Below, piece after piece: positions 55,399-64,000 of a stretch of 64,000 nucleotides of DNA (position 1 is its first letter; every line of letters starts with the position of its first letter). This DNA is from Pseudomonas faucium (GTDB lineage Bacteria; Pseudomonadota; Gammaproteobacteria; Pseudomonadales; Pseudomonadaceae), in the NCBI RefSeq assembly GCF_021602585.1, contig NZ_BQIP01000004.1, positions 124,001 through 188,000 on the forward strand, given 5' to 3'. The notes below the pieces were generated by a model, which saw only the letters and a program-made list of their open reading frames with translations, was not told where the DNA came from and did no database searches. The position numbers and the translations under genes were made by a program.

Positions 55399-58300
55399 GG
55401 CGCCTCCAGCAACGCGCGGCGCCGCCTGAAGCGCTGCCCCAGGCCGTTCATGGCCAGGTAGATCACCGGGGTGGAGAACAGCGTCAGCGCCTGGCTCAGC
55501 AGCAACCCGCCGATGATCGCGATGCCCAACGGGTGGCGCAGCTCGGAGCCCACGCCACTGCCGAACGCCAGGGGCAGCGCACCGAACAGCGAGGCCAGGC
55601 TGGTCATCAGGATCGGCCGCAGGCGCAGCTGCGCGGCCTTGCGGATCGCCGCCAGCGGCTCGGCGCCTTCACCGCGCTGCAGCTCCAGGGCGAAGTCGAC
55701 CATCATGATGCCGTTCTTCATCACGATGCCGATCAGCAGCACGATGCCGATCAGGCCGATGATGTCGAACTGCGTGCCGGTGATCAGCAACGCCAGCAAC
55801 GCGCCCAGCGCCGCCGACAGCAGGGTGGAAAGAATGGTCACCGGGTGCACGAAGCTTTCGTAGAGGATGCCCAGCATCAGGTACACCACGACGATCGCCG
55901 CGCCCACCAGAAACGCCTGGTTGCCCAGCGAATCGGCAAAGGTCGCCGCCGCCCCCTCCAGCGACAGCTGCACCGAGGCCGGCATGCCCAGTTGCGTTTC
56001 GATGGCCTTGAGCCGGTCCACCGCCGCCCCCAGCGACTGCCCCGGGGCCAGGTTGAAGGCGATGTCGGCGTAGGGGAACTGGCCGAGCCGGTTGAGCGTC
56101 AGCGGCACCCGCTGCACGCTCTGCGTGGCCATGCTCGACAACGGCGCCACGCCGCCACCGGGCAGGCCCACGTAGAGGCCTGTCAGCAGGTCGGCAAGGT
56201 TGCGTGGCGGGCGGTCGCTGACCATCACCACATGGTACTGATTGAGCTGGGTGTACAAGGTCGAGACCTGGCGCTGGCCAAAGGCGTCGTACAGCACATC
56301 GTCGATGGCCTGGGGGGTGACGCCCAGGCGCGAGGCGGTGGCGCGGTCGAAGTCCAGTTGCACCTGGTTGCCGAACTGCATCGCCTGGCTCTGCACGTCG
56401 GTGAAGGTCGGGTCCTGGCGGATCGCCGCCAGCAGCTTGCCGGTCCACTGTTCGAGGGTCTGCATGTCGCCGGCCTGCAGGCCCAGGCGGTAGGCAGTGG
56501 TGGACACCGTGGCATCCAGGGTCAGGTCCTGCACGCCGTGCAGGTACAGGCGGATGCCGGCATCGTCGGCGTTGGCGTCGGCCAGCCGGCGAATCACCGC
56601 CGCGGCGCTGTCACGTTCGCCGCGTGGCTTGAGGTTGATCAGCAGGCTGCCCTGGTTGAGGGTCGGGTTGTTCTGGTCGATGCCGACGAACGACGACAGG
56701 CTCTGCACCGCCGGGTCTTGCAGAATGCGCGCGACCAGGCGCTGCTGCTGTTGCTGCATGCCCTGGAACGAGGTGCTGGGCGCCGCCTGGGAAATACCCT
56801 GGATCAGGCCGGTGTCCTGCTCGGGGAAGAAGCCCTTGGGCATGGCCAGCAAGGTCAGCAGCGTCAATGCCGCCGTCAACAGCACCGACAACAGCGCCAG
56901 GCCACGGTGCGCCAGCACCCAGTCCAGGCCGCGCAGGTAACGGCCCTCGACACGGGTGAACAGGTCGCTTGCCTGGCTGTTCTGCCGGTGGCGCAGCAGG
57001 CGGGCGCAGAGCATGGGGGTCAGGGTCAGGGTGATGAGCGCGGAAATGACGATGGTCACGGCCACGGTCATGGCGAACTCACGGAACAACCGCCCGACCA
57101 CATCGCCCATGAACAGCAGCGGGATCATCACCGCGATCAGCGCGATGGACAGCGAGACGATGGTGAAACCAATCTGCGCCGCGCCTTTGAGCGCCGCCTG
57201 CAACGGCGTGTCGCCGGCCTCCAGGTAACGGGTGATGTTCTCGACCATGACGATGGCATCGTCGACCACGAAACCGATGGAGATGGTCAGCGCCATCAAC
57301 GTCAGGTTGTTCAGGGAAAAGCCCAGGGTGTAGATCACCGCCAGCGTGCCGACCAGCGTCAATGGCACGGTCAAGGCCGGGATCAGGGTGGCGGCCAGGT
57401 TGCGCAGGAACAGCAGGATCACCAGCACCACCAGCACCACGGCCACGCCCAGCTCGAACTGCACGTCGCTGACCGAGGCACGGATGGTCTGGGTGCGGTC
57501 GGTGAGCACAGCCACCTTGAGCGTGCCCGGCAGGCTGGCGCGCAGGGTCGGCAGCAGCCGCTGGACCCGGTCCACCACGTCGATCACGTTGGCCCCCGGT
57601 TGGCGCTGGATGTTCAGCACGATGGCCGGGGTGCCGTTGGTCCAGGCCGCCTGGCGCGGGTTTTCTGCGCCGAGGATGGAGCTGGCGACCTGGGACAGGC
57701 GAATCGCCGCACCGTTGCGGTAGGCGATCACCAGGTCGCGGTAGTCTTCGGGTTGCTGCAACTGATCGTTGGCGCCGATCGAATAGGCCTGGTAGCGGCC
57801 ATCGAGGTTGCCTTTGGCCTGGTTGACGTTGGCACTGCCCAGCGAGCTGCGCAGGTCTTCCAGTGACAGGCCCAGGTTGTTCAGCGCCGAGGTGTTGGCC
57901 TCGATGCGCACGGCCGGGCGCTGGCCGCCGCTGATGGTCACCAGGCCAACCCCGGCGATCTGCGAAATCTTCTGCGCCAGGCGTGTGTCGGCCAGGTCCT
58001 GGACCTTGGTCAACGGCAGCACGTCGGAGGTCAGCGACAAGGTCAGCACCGGCGCATCGGCTGGGTTGACCTTGCTGTACACCGGCGGGTACGGCAGGTT
58101 GGCCGGCAGGAATGTGCCGGCGGCATTGATCGCTGCCTGCACTTCCTGCTCGGCGACGTCCAGCGACAGCGCCAGGTCGAACTGCAGGGTCAGCACCGAG
58201 GCGCCGTCCGAGCTGGTCGAGCCCATCGAGCGCAGCCCCGGCATCTCGCCCAGCTGGCGTTCGAGCGGCGCGCTGATCGACGAGCTGATCACCTCGGGGC

Positions 58301-58463
58301 TGGCGCCGGGGTACTGGGTGAACACCTGGATGGTCGGGTAGTCGACCTGCGGCAACGCCGAGACCGGCAGCAGGCGATAACCGAGGATGCCCAGCAGCAG
58401 TACCGCGCACATCAGCAGGCAGGTGGCTACCGGCCGCTCGATGAACGGGCGCGAGATGTTCAT
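55395..58463 (-). CDS. muxB: RND multidrug efflux permease MuxB/MdtB type
   Basis: A 1022-residue RND transporter, partner of MuxC. MNISRPFIERPVATCLLMCAVLLLGILGYRLLPVSALPQVDYPTIQV is the MdtB/MuxB-type N-terminus, and helix 4 carries SIGFVVDDAIVMVENITRYLE. It is the first of two permease genes in the operon, ten bases after muxA. Confidence 0.95.
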   Translation of the reverse strand: MNISRPFIERPVATCLLMCAVLLLGILGYRLLPVSALPQVDYPTIQVFTQYPGASPEVISSSISAPLERQLGEMPGLRSMGSTSSDGASVLTLQFDLALSLDVAEQEVQAAINAAGTFLPANLPYPPVYSKVNPADAPVLTLSLTSDVLPLTKVQDLADTRLAQKISQIAGVGLVTISGGQRPAVRIEANTSALNNLGLSLEDLRSSLGSANVNQAKGNLDGRYQAYSIGANDQLQQPEDYRDLVIAYRNGAAIRLSQVASSILGAENPRQAAWTNGTPAIVLNIQRQPGANVIDVVDRVQRLLPTLRASLPGTLKVAVLTDRTQTIRASVSDVQFELGVAVVLVVLVILLFLRNLAATLIPALTVPLTLVGTLAVIYTLGFSLNNLTLMALTISIGFVVDDAIVMVENITRYLEAGDTPLQAALKGAAQIGFTIVSLSIALIAVMIPLLFMGDVVGRLFREFAMTVAVTIVISALITLTLTPMLCARLLRHRQNSQASDLFTRVEGRYLRGLDWVLAHRGLALLSVLLTAALTLLTLLAMPKGFFPEQDTGLIQGISQAAPSTSFQGMQQQQQRLVARILQDPAVQSLSSFVGIDQNNPTLNQGSLLINLKPRGERDSAAAVIRRLADANADDAGIRLYLHGVQDLTLDATVSTTAYRLGLQAGDMQTLEQWTGKLLAAIRQDPTFTDVQSQAMQFGNQVQLDFDRATASRLGVTPQAIDDVLYDAFGQRQVSTLYTQLNQYHVVMVSDRPPRNLADLLTGLYVGLPGGGVAPLSSMATQSVQRVPLTLNRLGQFPYADIAFNLAPGQSLGAAVDRLKAIETQLGMPASVQLSLEGAAATFADSLGNQAFLVGAAIVVVYLMLGILYESFVHPVTILSTLLSAALGALLALLITGTQFDIIGLIGIVLLIGIVMKNGIMMVDFALELQRGEGAEPLAAIRKAAQLRLRPILMTSLASLFGALPLAFGSGVGSELRHPLGIAIIGGLLLSQALTLFSTPVIYLAMNGLGQRFRRRRALLEAP

Positions 58464-58473
58464 TGGCCGCGGC

Positions 58474-59598
58474 TCATGGCGCCACGACCTTGATCGGCGA
58501 GCCGTCGTCGAGCTTGTCGGCGCCTTCGGTGATCACCTGCTCACCGGGCCGCACGCCTTGCTCGAGAATCGCCGTGAGCTCGCCACTCGCAGGCCCGCTG
58601 CGCACCTTGCGCAACTGCGCCTTGGTGCCCTGGGCGATGAACACGAAATCGCCCTGGCTGCCATGCTGGATGGCCCGCGTCGGCACCACCGGCACCTGCT
58701 GCAGGGTGTCGGCCTTGAGCCGGGCATTGACGAACTGGTTGGGAAACAGCGCATTGCCGGCCGTGTCGAAACGCGCCTTGACCTTGACCGTGCCGGTGCT
58801 GGTGTCGACCTGGTTGTCCAGCGCCAGGAGCATGCCCGTGGCCAGCAGCACGCGCTTGTCGCGGTCGAAAGCCAGCACGCTCACCGGCCCCTGCACCTGG
58901 GCCTGGTGGATCTTGCCCAGGTCATCCTCGGGCACGGCGAACACCACCGTGGCCGGGCGCATCTGGGTGATCACCGCGATCGGCGTGGTGCTGGTGGTGC
59001 TGACATAGTTGCCCGGGTCCACCTGGCGCAAGCCCACCACACCATCGACCGGCGAGGTGAGGGTGCAATAGCCCAGTTGCACTTCAAGGTTCTGCACCGC
59101 CCCCTGGTCGGCGGCCACGGTGCCGGCCAGCTGCTCGACGGTCGAGGCCTGGGTGTCGAGGGTCTGCTGGCTGACCGAGCCGGCCTTGATCAGTTCGCGA
59201 AACCGCGCCAGGTCGCGCCGGGCGTTGTCCAGCACCGCCTGGTCGTGGGCCAGCACGCCACGCGCCTGCGCCAGCTGGGCCTTGATCGCGCGGTCATCGA
59301 TCCGTGCAATCACCTGGCCCTGGCGCACGGCCTGGCCTTCCTGGAACTCCACGGTGGCGAGAATGCCGTTGACCTGGGTGCTGACACTGACGCTGCGCGA
59401 GGGCGTGACCGTGCCCAGGGCGTCGATGTACACCGGCACATCCTGGACCGCCACGGCCACCGCAGCCACCGGCTCGCCGGCAGCTGCCGGGCGCTGCGGG
59501 TGCGCGGGCCGCGACCACCACCAGCAGGCCAGCAAGACCAGCAGCAGCCCTCCCAGGCCGAGCAGCAACCGGTGTGTGATTCGTTTGCCTTTGCCCAC
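58474..59598 (-). CDS. muxA: RND efflux periplasmic adaptor MuxA/MdtA type
   Basis: A membrane-fusion adaptor of about 374 residues joining MuxBC to the outer membrane duct. It has an N-terminal helix (RLLLGLGGLLLVLLACWWW), a barrel-sandwich hybrid domain (VSVSTQVNGILATVEFQEGQAVRQGQVIARID), an alpha hairpin, and a C-terminal beta domain. The start is uncertain: no ATG lies close before the helix, so the GTG at 59598 (VGKGKRITHRLLL) is chosen; the frame is open up to an ATG at 59736 that gives an implausible Arg-rich leader. Confidence 0.88.
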   Translation of the reverse strand: MGKGKRITHRLLLGLGGLLLVLLACWWWSRPAHPQRPAAAGEPVAAVAVAVQDVPVYIDALGTVTPSRSVSVSTQVNGILATVEFQEGQAVRQGQVIARIDDRAIKAQLAQARGVLAHDQAVLDNARRDLARFRELIKAGSVSQQTLDTQASTVEQLAGTVAADQGAVQNLEVQLGYCTLTSPVDGVVGLRQVDPGNYVSTTSTTPIAVITQMRPATVVFAVPEDDLGKIHQAQVQGPVSVLAFDRDKRVLLATGMLLALDNQVDTSTGTVKVKARFDTAGNALFPNQFVNARLKADTLQQVPVVPTRAIQHGSQGDFVFIAQGTKAQLRKVRSGPASGELTAILEQGVRPGEQVITEGADKLDDGSPIKVVAP

Positions 59599-59687
59599 GA
59601 CAGTGCGTCCGCTCAAGTCGATCCAGGGGTCAGGCGACCAACCGGGCGTGGGGCCGACAGCAGGCCGCTGCCAGGCAAAGGGTCGTC

Positions 59688-59699
59688 GAGTTGAAACTC
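59688..59699. promoter_or_regulatory. Palindrome in the muxA-tetR intergenic region
   Basis: GAGTT-GA-AACTC is a perfect 5+2+5 dyad midway between the divergent muxA and TetR genes. It resembles the centre of the xdhA dyad (GACTTGAAAGTC), differing by swapped outer bases. It may be an operator for the TetR protein or another mux regulator. Confidence 0.45.
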
Positions 59700-59810
59700 T
59701 AGCAGCGCGGCGGCGCCGGCAACGGGCCACGCGCATTTCGTTCAGGCAAGCGACAGCGTGGCATTCAGTGCTACCATCCGGGCTCGCAGCGTCAAAGGAC
59801 CGCCAGCACC

Positions 59811-60422
59811 ATGAGTACCATTCGCGAGCGCAACAAGGAGCTGATCCTGCGCGCAGCCAGTGAAGAATTCGCCGACAAGGGTTTCGCCGCCACCAAGACC
59901 AGCGATATCGCGGCCAAGGCCGGCCTGCCCAAGCCGAACGTGTATTACTACTTCAAGTCCAAGGACAACCTCTATCGCGAGGTCCTGGAAAGCATCATCG
60001 CGCCGATCATGCAGGCTTCGACGCCGTTCAATGCCGACGGTGATCCGAAGGAAGTGCTAAGCGCCTACATCCGCTCGAAGATCCGCATTTCGCGCGACCT
60101 GCCGCATGCCTCGAAGGTGTTCGCCAGCGAGATCATGCATGGCGCGCCGCACCTGTCGCCCAACCAGGTCGAGCAGCTCAACGAGCAGGCCCACCACAAC
60201 ATCGAGTGCATCAAGCGCTGGATCGAGCGCGGGCAGATCGCCCATGTCGACCCCCATCACCTGATGTTCAGCATCTGGGCGGCGACGCAGACCTACGCCG
60301 ATTTCGACTGGCAGATTTCGGTGATCACCGGCAAGGCCAAGCTGGCCGACAGTGATTATGAAGCGGCCGCCGAAACCATCATTCGGCTGGTGCTCAAGGG
60401 CTGCGAGCCCGAAGCGGCCTGA
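59811..60422 (+). CDS. TetR family regulator, RutR/YcdC-like
   Basis: A 203-residue TetR regulator. The N-terminal HTH (FAATKTSDIAAKAGLPKPNVYYYFKSKDNLYREVL) is followed by a C-terminal domain very close to E. coli RutR (YcdC): SRDLPHASKVFASEIMHGAPHL and HHLMFSIWAATQTYADFDWQISVITG align segment by segment. RutR senses uracil/thymine and controls pyrimidine and purine degradation. The gene faces away from muxA and leads into the glyoxylate genes, so it could control either; the RutR-like sites at xdhA and the permease favour purine genes. Confidence 0.93.
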   Translation: MSTIRERNKELILRAASEEFADKGFAATKTSDIAAKAGLPKPNVYYYFKSKDNLYREVLESIIAPIMQASTPFNADGDPKEVLSAYIRSKIRISRDLPHASKVFASEIMHGAPHLSPNQVEQLNEQAHHNIECIKRWIERGQIAHVDPHHLMFSIWAATQTYADFDWQISVITGKAKLADSDYEAAAETIIRLVLKGCEPEAA

Positions 60423-60424
60423 AG

Positions 60425-60503
60425 GCCCGATCGCCGGCAAGCCGGCTCCCACAAGGATGCGCTGAGCGCCCTGTGGGAGCCGGCTTGCCGGCGATGAGGC
60501 CGG
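60425..60503. repeat. REP pair between TetR and GlcG-like genes
   Basis: GATCGCCGGCAAGCCGGCTCCCACA and its inverse face each other around a 22-base loop, between two convergent genes. Confidence 0.88.
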
Positions 60504-60519
60504 CCCAGTCAATAAAGAA

Positions 60520-60960
60520 TCAGGCAGCCACCCCCGCATCCGCCTTCAACCCCACCTCTTCGATCGCACTGATCGCGCACTGCTCGTCGATATCCGACGT
60601 ATCGCCACTGATCCCTACCGCTCCCAGCACCTTGCCGTCCTGATCACGAATCAACACGCCCCCCGGCGCCGGCACCACCGGGCGCTCACCCAGCCCGTTC
60701 AACGCCGCGAAAAACGCCGGCCGTTGCTGCGCATCCAGCGCCAGCAGGCGCGAGCCCTTGCCCAGCGCGATCGCACCCCAGGCCTTGCCGGTGGCCACCT
60801 CTGGGCGAATCAGGCTGGCGCCGTCCTCGCGTTGCAGCGCCAACAGGTGCCCGCCGGCATCCAGCACCGCGACCGTCAACGGCGCGGCATTGATCTTGCG
60901 GCCCGCTGCCAGCGCGGCGTTGACCAGGCTGACAGCGACTTTCAGGTTCAAAACGTTCAT
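60520..60960 (-). CDS. GlcG/HbpS family protein (PF03928-type)
   Basis: A 146-residue protein of the GlcG/HbpS (DUF336) family, recognised from LTVAVLDAGGHLLALQREDGASLIRPEVATGKAWGA and PGGVLIRDQDGKVLGAVGISGDTSDIDEQCA. Members bind haem or small carboxylates, and the gene often accompanies glyoxylate/glycolate operons; its exact role is unknown. The ATG at 60960 follows GAGGACC; longer frames run through the operator. It is divergent from gcl. Confidence 0.92.
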   Translation of the reverse strand: MNVLNLKVAVSLVNAALAAGRKINAAPLTVAVLDAGGHLLALQREDGASLIRPEVATGKAWGAIALGKGSRLLALDAQQRPAFFAALNGLGERPVVPAPGGVLIRDQDGKVLGAVGISGDTSDIDEQCAISAIEEVGLKADAGVAA

Positions 60961-61042
60961 GGAAAGGTCCTCTTCTTGTTGTGAGAAGCCCTGAGGGCAG
61001 GTGAAAAAGCGATAAGGCAATAGAACACAACTGAATGACTTT

Positions 61043-61052
61043 TTGTATACAA
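61043..61052. promoter_or_regulatory. GntR-type operator at the GlcG-like gene
   Basis: The perfect palindrome TTGTATACAA lies 83 bases before the GlcG-like start, at a -10 position for minus-strand transcription. Confidence 0.75.
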
Positions 61053-61182
61053 TAAATTGAAACGATCGTATGCGAGCTCGCAAACCACCGTTTTCATGGG
61101 CGCTCGAACGAAAGCAATGTCTGCCGACGAAAACCCGTTGACCTAAGCCGCCTGCCATGAATACACTCTGGCACAAAGCAAG

Positions 61183-61192
61183 TTGTATACAA
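61183..61192. promoter_or_regulatory. GntR-type operator at gcl promoter
   Basis: The perfect palindrome TTGTATACAA overlaps the -10 hexamer TACAAT (61188-61193), giving a start near 61200 and a leader of about 18 bases before the gcl ATG. Confidence 0.8.
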
Positions 61193-61217
61193 TTACAAAA
61201 TCGATGAGGCACAAACC

Positions 61218-62993
61218 ATGAGCAAAATGAGAGCAATCGATGCAGCCGTTCTGGTCATGCGCCGTGAAGGTGTAGATACCGCGTTCGGCATCCCGGGGGC
61301 TGCCATCAACCCGTTGTACTCGGCCCTGAAGAAAGTGGGTGGCATCGATCACGTCCTCGCTCGTCACGTCGAAGGCGCCTCGCACATGGCCGAGGGTTAC
61401 ACCCGCGCCAACCCAGGCAACATCGGCGTGTGCATCGGTACCTCCGGCCCAGCCGGCACCGACATGGTCACCGGCCTGTACAGTGCGTCGGCCGACTCCA
61501 TCCCAATTCTCTGCATCACCGGCCAGGCTCCGCGTGCCCGCCTGCACAAGGAAGACTTCCAGGCCGTCGATATCACCAGCATCGTCAAGCCGGTCACCAA
61601 GTGGGCCACCACCGTCCTGGAGCCGGGCCAAGTGCCTTACGCCTTCCAGAAGGCCTTCTACGAAATGCGCACCGGCCGCCCAGGCCCTGTGCTGATCGAC
61701 CTGCCGTTCGACGTGCAGATGGCTGAAATCGAATTCGACATCGACGCCTACGAGCCGCTGCCGGTCAACAAGCCGTCGGCCACCCGCGTGCAGGCCGAAA
61801 AAGCCCTGGCCCTGCTCAATGACGCCGAGCGCCCACTGCTGGTAGCCGGTGGCGGCATCATCAACGCCGACGCCAGCGACAAGCTGGTCGAGTTCGCCGA
61901 ACTGACCGGCGTGCCCGTGATCCCGACCCTGATGGGCTGGGGCACCATCCCCGACGACCACGCGCAGATGGTCGGCATGGTCGGCCTGCAGACTTCGCAC
62001 CGCTACGGCAACGCCACCCTGCTCAAATCCGACCTGGTGTTCGGTATCGGCAACCGCTGGGCCAACCGCCACACCGGTTCCGTCGATGTCTACACCGAAG
62101 GCCGCAAGTTCGTGCACGTGGACATCGAACCGACCCAGATCGGCCGTGTGTTCACCCCGGACCTGGGCATCGTTTCCGACGCCGGCAAGGCGCTGGACGT
62201 GTTCCTGGAAGTGGCCCGCGAGTGGAAAGCCGCTGGCAAGCTCAAGTGCCGCAAGGCCTGGCTGGAAGACTGCCAGCAGCGCAAGGCCACCTTGCAGCGC
62301 AAGACCCACTTCGACAACGTGCCGGTCAAGCCGCAGCGCGTGTACGAAGAGATGAACCAGGTGTTCGGCAAGGACACCTGCTACGTCAGCACCATCGGCC
62401 TGTCGCAGATCGCCGGTGCGCAGTTCCTGCACGTGTACAAGCCTCGCCACTGGATCAACTGCGGCCAGGCCGGCCCGCTGGGCTGGACCATCCCTGCCGC
62501 GCTGGGCGTGGTCAAGGCCGACCCGAAACGCAAGGTCGTCGCGCTGTCCGGTGACTACGACTTCCAGTTCATGATCGAAGAACTGGCAGTGGGCGCGCAG
62601 TTCAACCTGCCGTATGTCCACGTGCTGGTGAACAACGCCTACCTGGGCCTGATTCGCCAGGCGCAGCGTGGCTTCGACATGGATTACTGTGTACAACTGG
62701 CGTTCGAGAACATCAACGCCACCGACGCCGCCACCTACGGTGTCGACCACGTCGCCGTGGTCGAAGGCCTGGGCTGCAAGGCCATCCGCGTGTTCGAGCC
62801 GAACGACATCGCCCCTGCCCTGCTCAAGGCGCAGAAGATGGCCGAAGAGTTCCGCGTGCCGGTGGTGGTCGAAGTGATTCTCGAGCGTGTGACCAACATT
62901 TCCATGGGCACCGAGATCAACGCGGTCAACGAATTCGAAGACCTCGCCCTGGTCGGCAACGACGCGCCAACCGCCATCTCGATGCTCGACTGA
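61218..62993 (+). CDS. gcl: Glyoxylate carboligase
   Basis: A 591-residue ThDP enzyme that joins two glyoxylates into tartronate semialdehyde and CO2. Residue 51 is Val (ARHVEGASH), the unusual replacement of the ThDP-activating Glu that marks glyoxylate carboligase. The cofactor motif [30 protein letters not shown] is intact. It begins the gcl-hyi-glxR operon, directly behind a GntR-type operator. Confidence 0.98.
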   Translation: MSKMRAIDAAVLVMRREGVDTAFGIPGAAINPLYSALKKVGGIDHVLARHVEGASHMAEGYTRANPGNIGVCIGTSGPAGTDMVTGLYSASADSIPILCITGQAPRARLHKEDFQAVDITSIVKPVTKWATTVLEPGQVPYAFQKAFYEMRTGRPGPVLIDLPFDVQMAEIEFDIDAYEPLPVNKPSATRVQAEKALALLNDAERPLLVAGGGIINADASDKLVEFAELTGVPVIPTLMGWGTIPDDHAQMVGMVGLQTSHRYGNATLLKSDLVFGIGNRWANRHTGSVDVYTEGRKFVHVDIEPTQIGRVFTPDLGIVSDAGKALDVFLEVAREWKAAGKLKCRKAWLEDCQQRKATLQRKTHFDNVPVKPQRVYEEMNQVFGKDTCYVSTIGLSQIAGAQFLHVYKPRHWINCGQAGPLGWTIPAALGVVKADPKRKVVALSGDYDFQFMIEELAVGAQFNLPYVHVLVNNAYLGLIRQAQRGFDMDYCVQLAFENINATDAATYGVDHVAVVEGLGCKAIRVFEPNDIAPALLKAQKMAEEFRVPVVVEVILERVTNISMGTEINAVNEFEDLALVGNDAPTAISMLD

Positions 62994-63002
62994 TCGCCTG
63001 AC

Positions 63003-63024
63003 GCCCCCGGGCTTGCCCGGGGGC
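63003..63024 (+). terminator. Hairpin between gcl and hyi
   Basis: GCCCCCGGG and CCCGGGGGC pair around a short loop ten bases after gcl. With only TT following, it is probably an attenuator or mRNA stabiliser within the operon. Confidence 0.5.
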
Positions 63025-63046
63025 CTTCATCGCTAGGAGACAACCC

Positions 63047-63829
63047 ATGCCTCGCTTCGCTGCCAACCTGTCCATGCTGTTCACCGAACAGGACTTCCTG
63101 GCCCGCTTCAAGGCTGCCGCCGATGCCGGTTTCAGCGGTGTCGAATACCTCTTCCCGTATGATTTCAGCGCCGCCGAAATCAAACAGCAGCTCGATGCCC
63201 ACGGCCTGACCCAGGTGCTGTTCAACCTGCCGGCTGGCGACTGGTCCAAAGGTGAGCGCGGCATTACCTGCCACCCCGACCGCATCGAAGAATTCCGCGC
63301 TGGCGTGGACAAGGCCATCGAGTACGCCAAGGTGCTGGGCAACACCCAGGTCAACGCCCTGGCCGGCATCCGCCCGCAAGGCCCGGACTGCGCCACCGTG
63401 CGCAAGACCTTCGTCGAAAACCTGCGCTATGCCGCCGACAAGCTCAAGGCCGCAGGCATTCGCCTGGTCATGGAGATGATCAACACCCGCGACATCCCGG
63501 GCTTCTACCTGAACACCACCCAGCAGGCCCTGGAAATCCAGGCCGAAGTGGGCAGCGACAACCTGTTCCTGCAGTACGACATCTACCACATGCAGATCAT
63601 GGAAGGTGACCTGGCTCGCACCCTGCAAGCCAACCTGCCGCTGATCAACCACATCCAGCTGGCCGACAACCCAGGCCGCAACGAGCCAGGCACCGGCGAG
63701 ATCAACTACCGCTTCCTGTTCGAGCACCTGGACCGCATCGGCTACCAGGGCTGGGTGGGCGCCGAGTACAAGCCGCTGACCACCACCGAAGCAGGCCTGG
63801 GCTGGCTCAAGACCCATAACGCGATCTGA
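63047..63829 (+). CDS. hyi: Hydroxypyruvate isomerase
   Basis: A 260-residue TIM-barrel enzyme interconverting hydroxypyruvate and tartronate semialdehyde. The start MPRFAANLSMLFTEQDFLARFKAAADAGFSGVEYLFPYD is typical, and the acid/His metal ligands fall in MEMINTRDIPGFYL, YDIYHMQIMEGD and HIQLADNPGRNEPGTGEINY. AGGAGACAACCC precedes the ATG. It is the second gene of the glyoxylate operon. Confidence 0.96.
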   Translation: MPRFAANLSMLFTEQDFLARFKAAADAGFSGVEYLFPYDFSAAEIKQQLDAHGLTQVLFNLPAGDWSKGERGITCHPDRIEEFRAGVDKAIEYAKVLGNTQVNALAGIRPQGPDCATVRKTFVENLRYAADKLKAAGIRLVMEMINTRDIPGFYLNTTQQALEIQAEVGSDNLFLQYDIYHMQIMEGDLARTLQANLPLINHIQLADNPGRNEPGTGEINYRFLFEHLDRIGYQGWVGAEYKPLTTTEAGLGWLKTHNAI

Positions 63830-63879
63830 ATCACCGCTCCCATCGGGACCGCGAACAAATATAAAAGAGGTAATTTCTC

Positions 63880-64000
63880 ATGGCTAAAATCGGATTCCTC
63901 GGCACCGGCATCATGGGCAAGCCCATGGCCCAGAACCTGCAAAAAGCAGGTCACAGCATCTTCCTTTCGACCCACCACGATGCTGCCCCGGCCGACCTGG
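63880..64000 (+). CDS. glxR: Tartronate semialdehyde reductase GlxR (5' end only)
   Basis: The first 40 residues of a 2-hydroxy-3-oxopropionate reductase, cut by the window end. MAKIGFLGTGIMGKPMAQNL is the NAD(P)-binding motif of beta-hydroxyacid dehydrogenases, and the context after gcl-hyi identifies the enzyme that reduces tartronate semialdehyde to glycerate. AAGAGGTAATTTCTC lies before the ATG. Confidence 0.93.
   Translation, partial: MAKIGFLGTGIMGKPMAQNLQKAGHSIFLSTHHDAAPADL

Overview
This window looks like chromosomal DNA of a Pseudomonas of the P. putida group. The evidence is the high-GC coding style, the two tandem cbb3 oxidase operons followed by ccoGHIS-hemN-anr, the dnaX-ybaB-recR and smc-zipA-ligA blocks, and the extragenic palindromes typical of that group (cores like GGAGCCGGCTTGCCGGCGAT and GTAGGAGCGGCCTTG). 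No tRNA, rRNA, CRISPR array, insertion sequence or prophage was seen. The only RNA gene found is the 4.5S SRP RNA.

Layout. 1-14560 is a respiratory block: the end of one ccoNOQP operon, a complete second one, the assembly genes ccoGHIS, a TauE/DsbD-2-type membrane protein, hemN (behind two perfect ANR boxes) and anr. 14583-15154 is a small accessory insert holding one unknown gene. 15255-28435 is mostly housekeeping: apt, recR, ybaB, dnaX, a solute-binding protein, a DUF2938/MerR pair, ffs, ligA, zipA and smc. 28439-47487 is a purine catabolism island: a GntR regulator, xdhABC, guaD, aqpZ, a second GntR regulator, an AzgA-type purine permease, an orphan RHS-core gene, uraH, puuE, uraD, allA, puuD, a urate/xanthine permease and two tandem OmpK/Tsx-type porins. 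47559-50860 holds a small membrane protein, an LTA-synthase-like sulfatase and a DUF808 protein. 50909-59598 is a muxABC-opmB type RND efflux operon on the minus strand. 59811 to the end returns to purine breakdown: a RutR-like TetR regulator, a GlcG/HbpS protein, gcl, hyi and the start of glxR.

Together the island would take guanine, hypoxanthine and xanthine through urate, 5-hydroxyisourate, OHCU, allantoin and allantoate, and ureidoglycolate through glyoxylate to tartronate semialdehyde and glycerate. Electrons from urate oxidation pass through the cytochrome c domain of PuuD, and so could reach the cbb3 oxidases at the left end. The allantoicase step, usually encoded between uraD and allA in relatives, has no gene here.

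The most interesting signals are regulatory. A 10-bp palindrome (TTGTATACAA or TTGTACACAA) lies in six purine-gene promoters and probably marks the regulon of the GntR protein at 36446-37201. A second palindrome, TGAC-N6-GTCA, which resembles the E. coli RutR operator, occurs four times (twice at xdhA, once at the permease, once before the second porin) and may be the target of the RutR-like protein at 59811. A third, unexplained 20-bp element built around CTGATATTTTTG precedes two unrelated accessory genes at nearly the same distance. One is the orphan RHS-core gene and the other is the unknown 163-residue gene, which suggests an undescribed co-regulated set of orphan genes.
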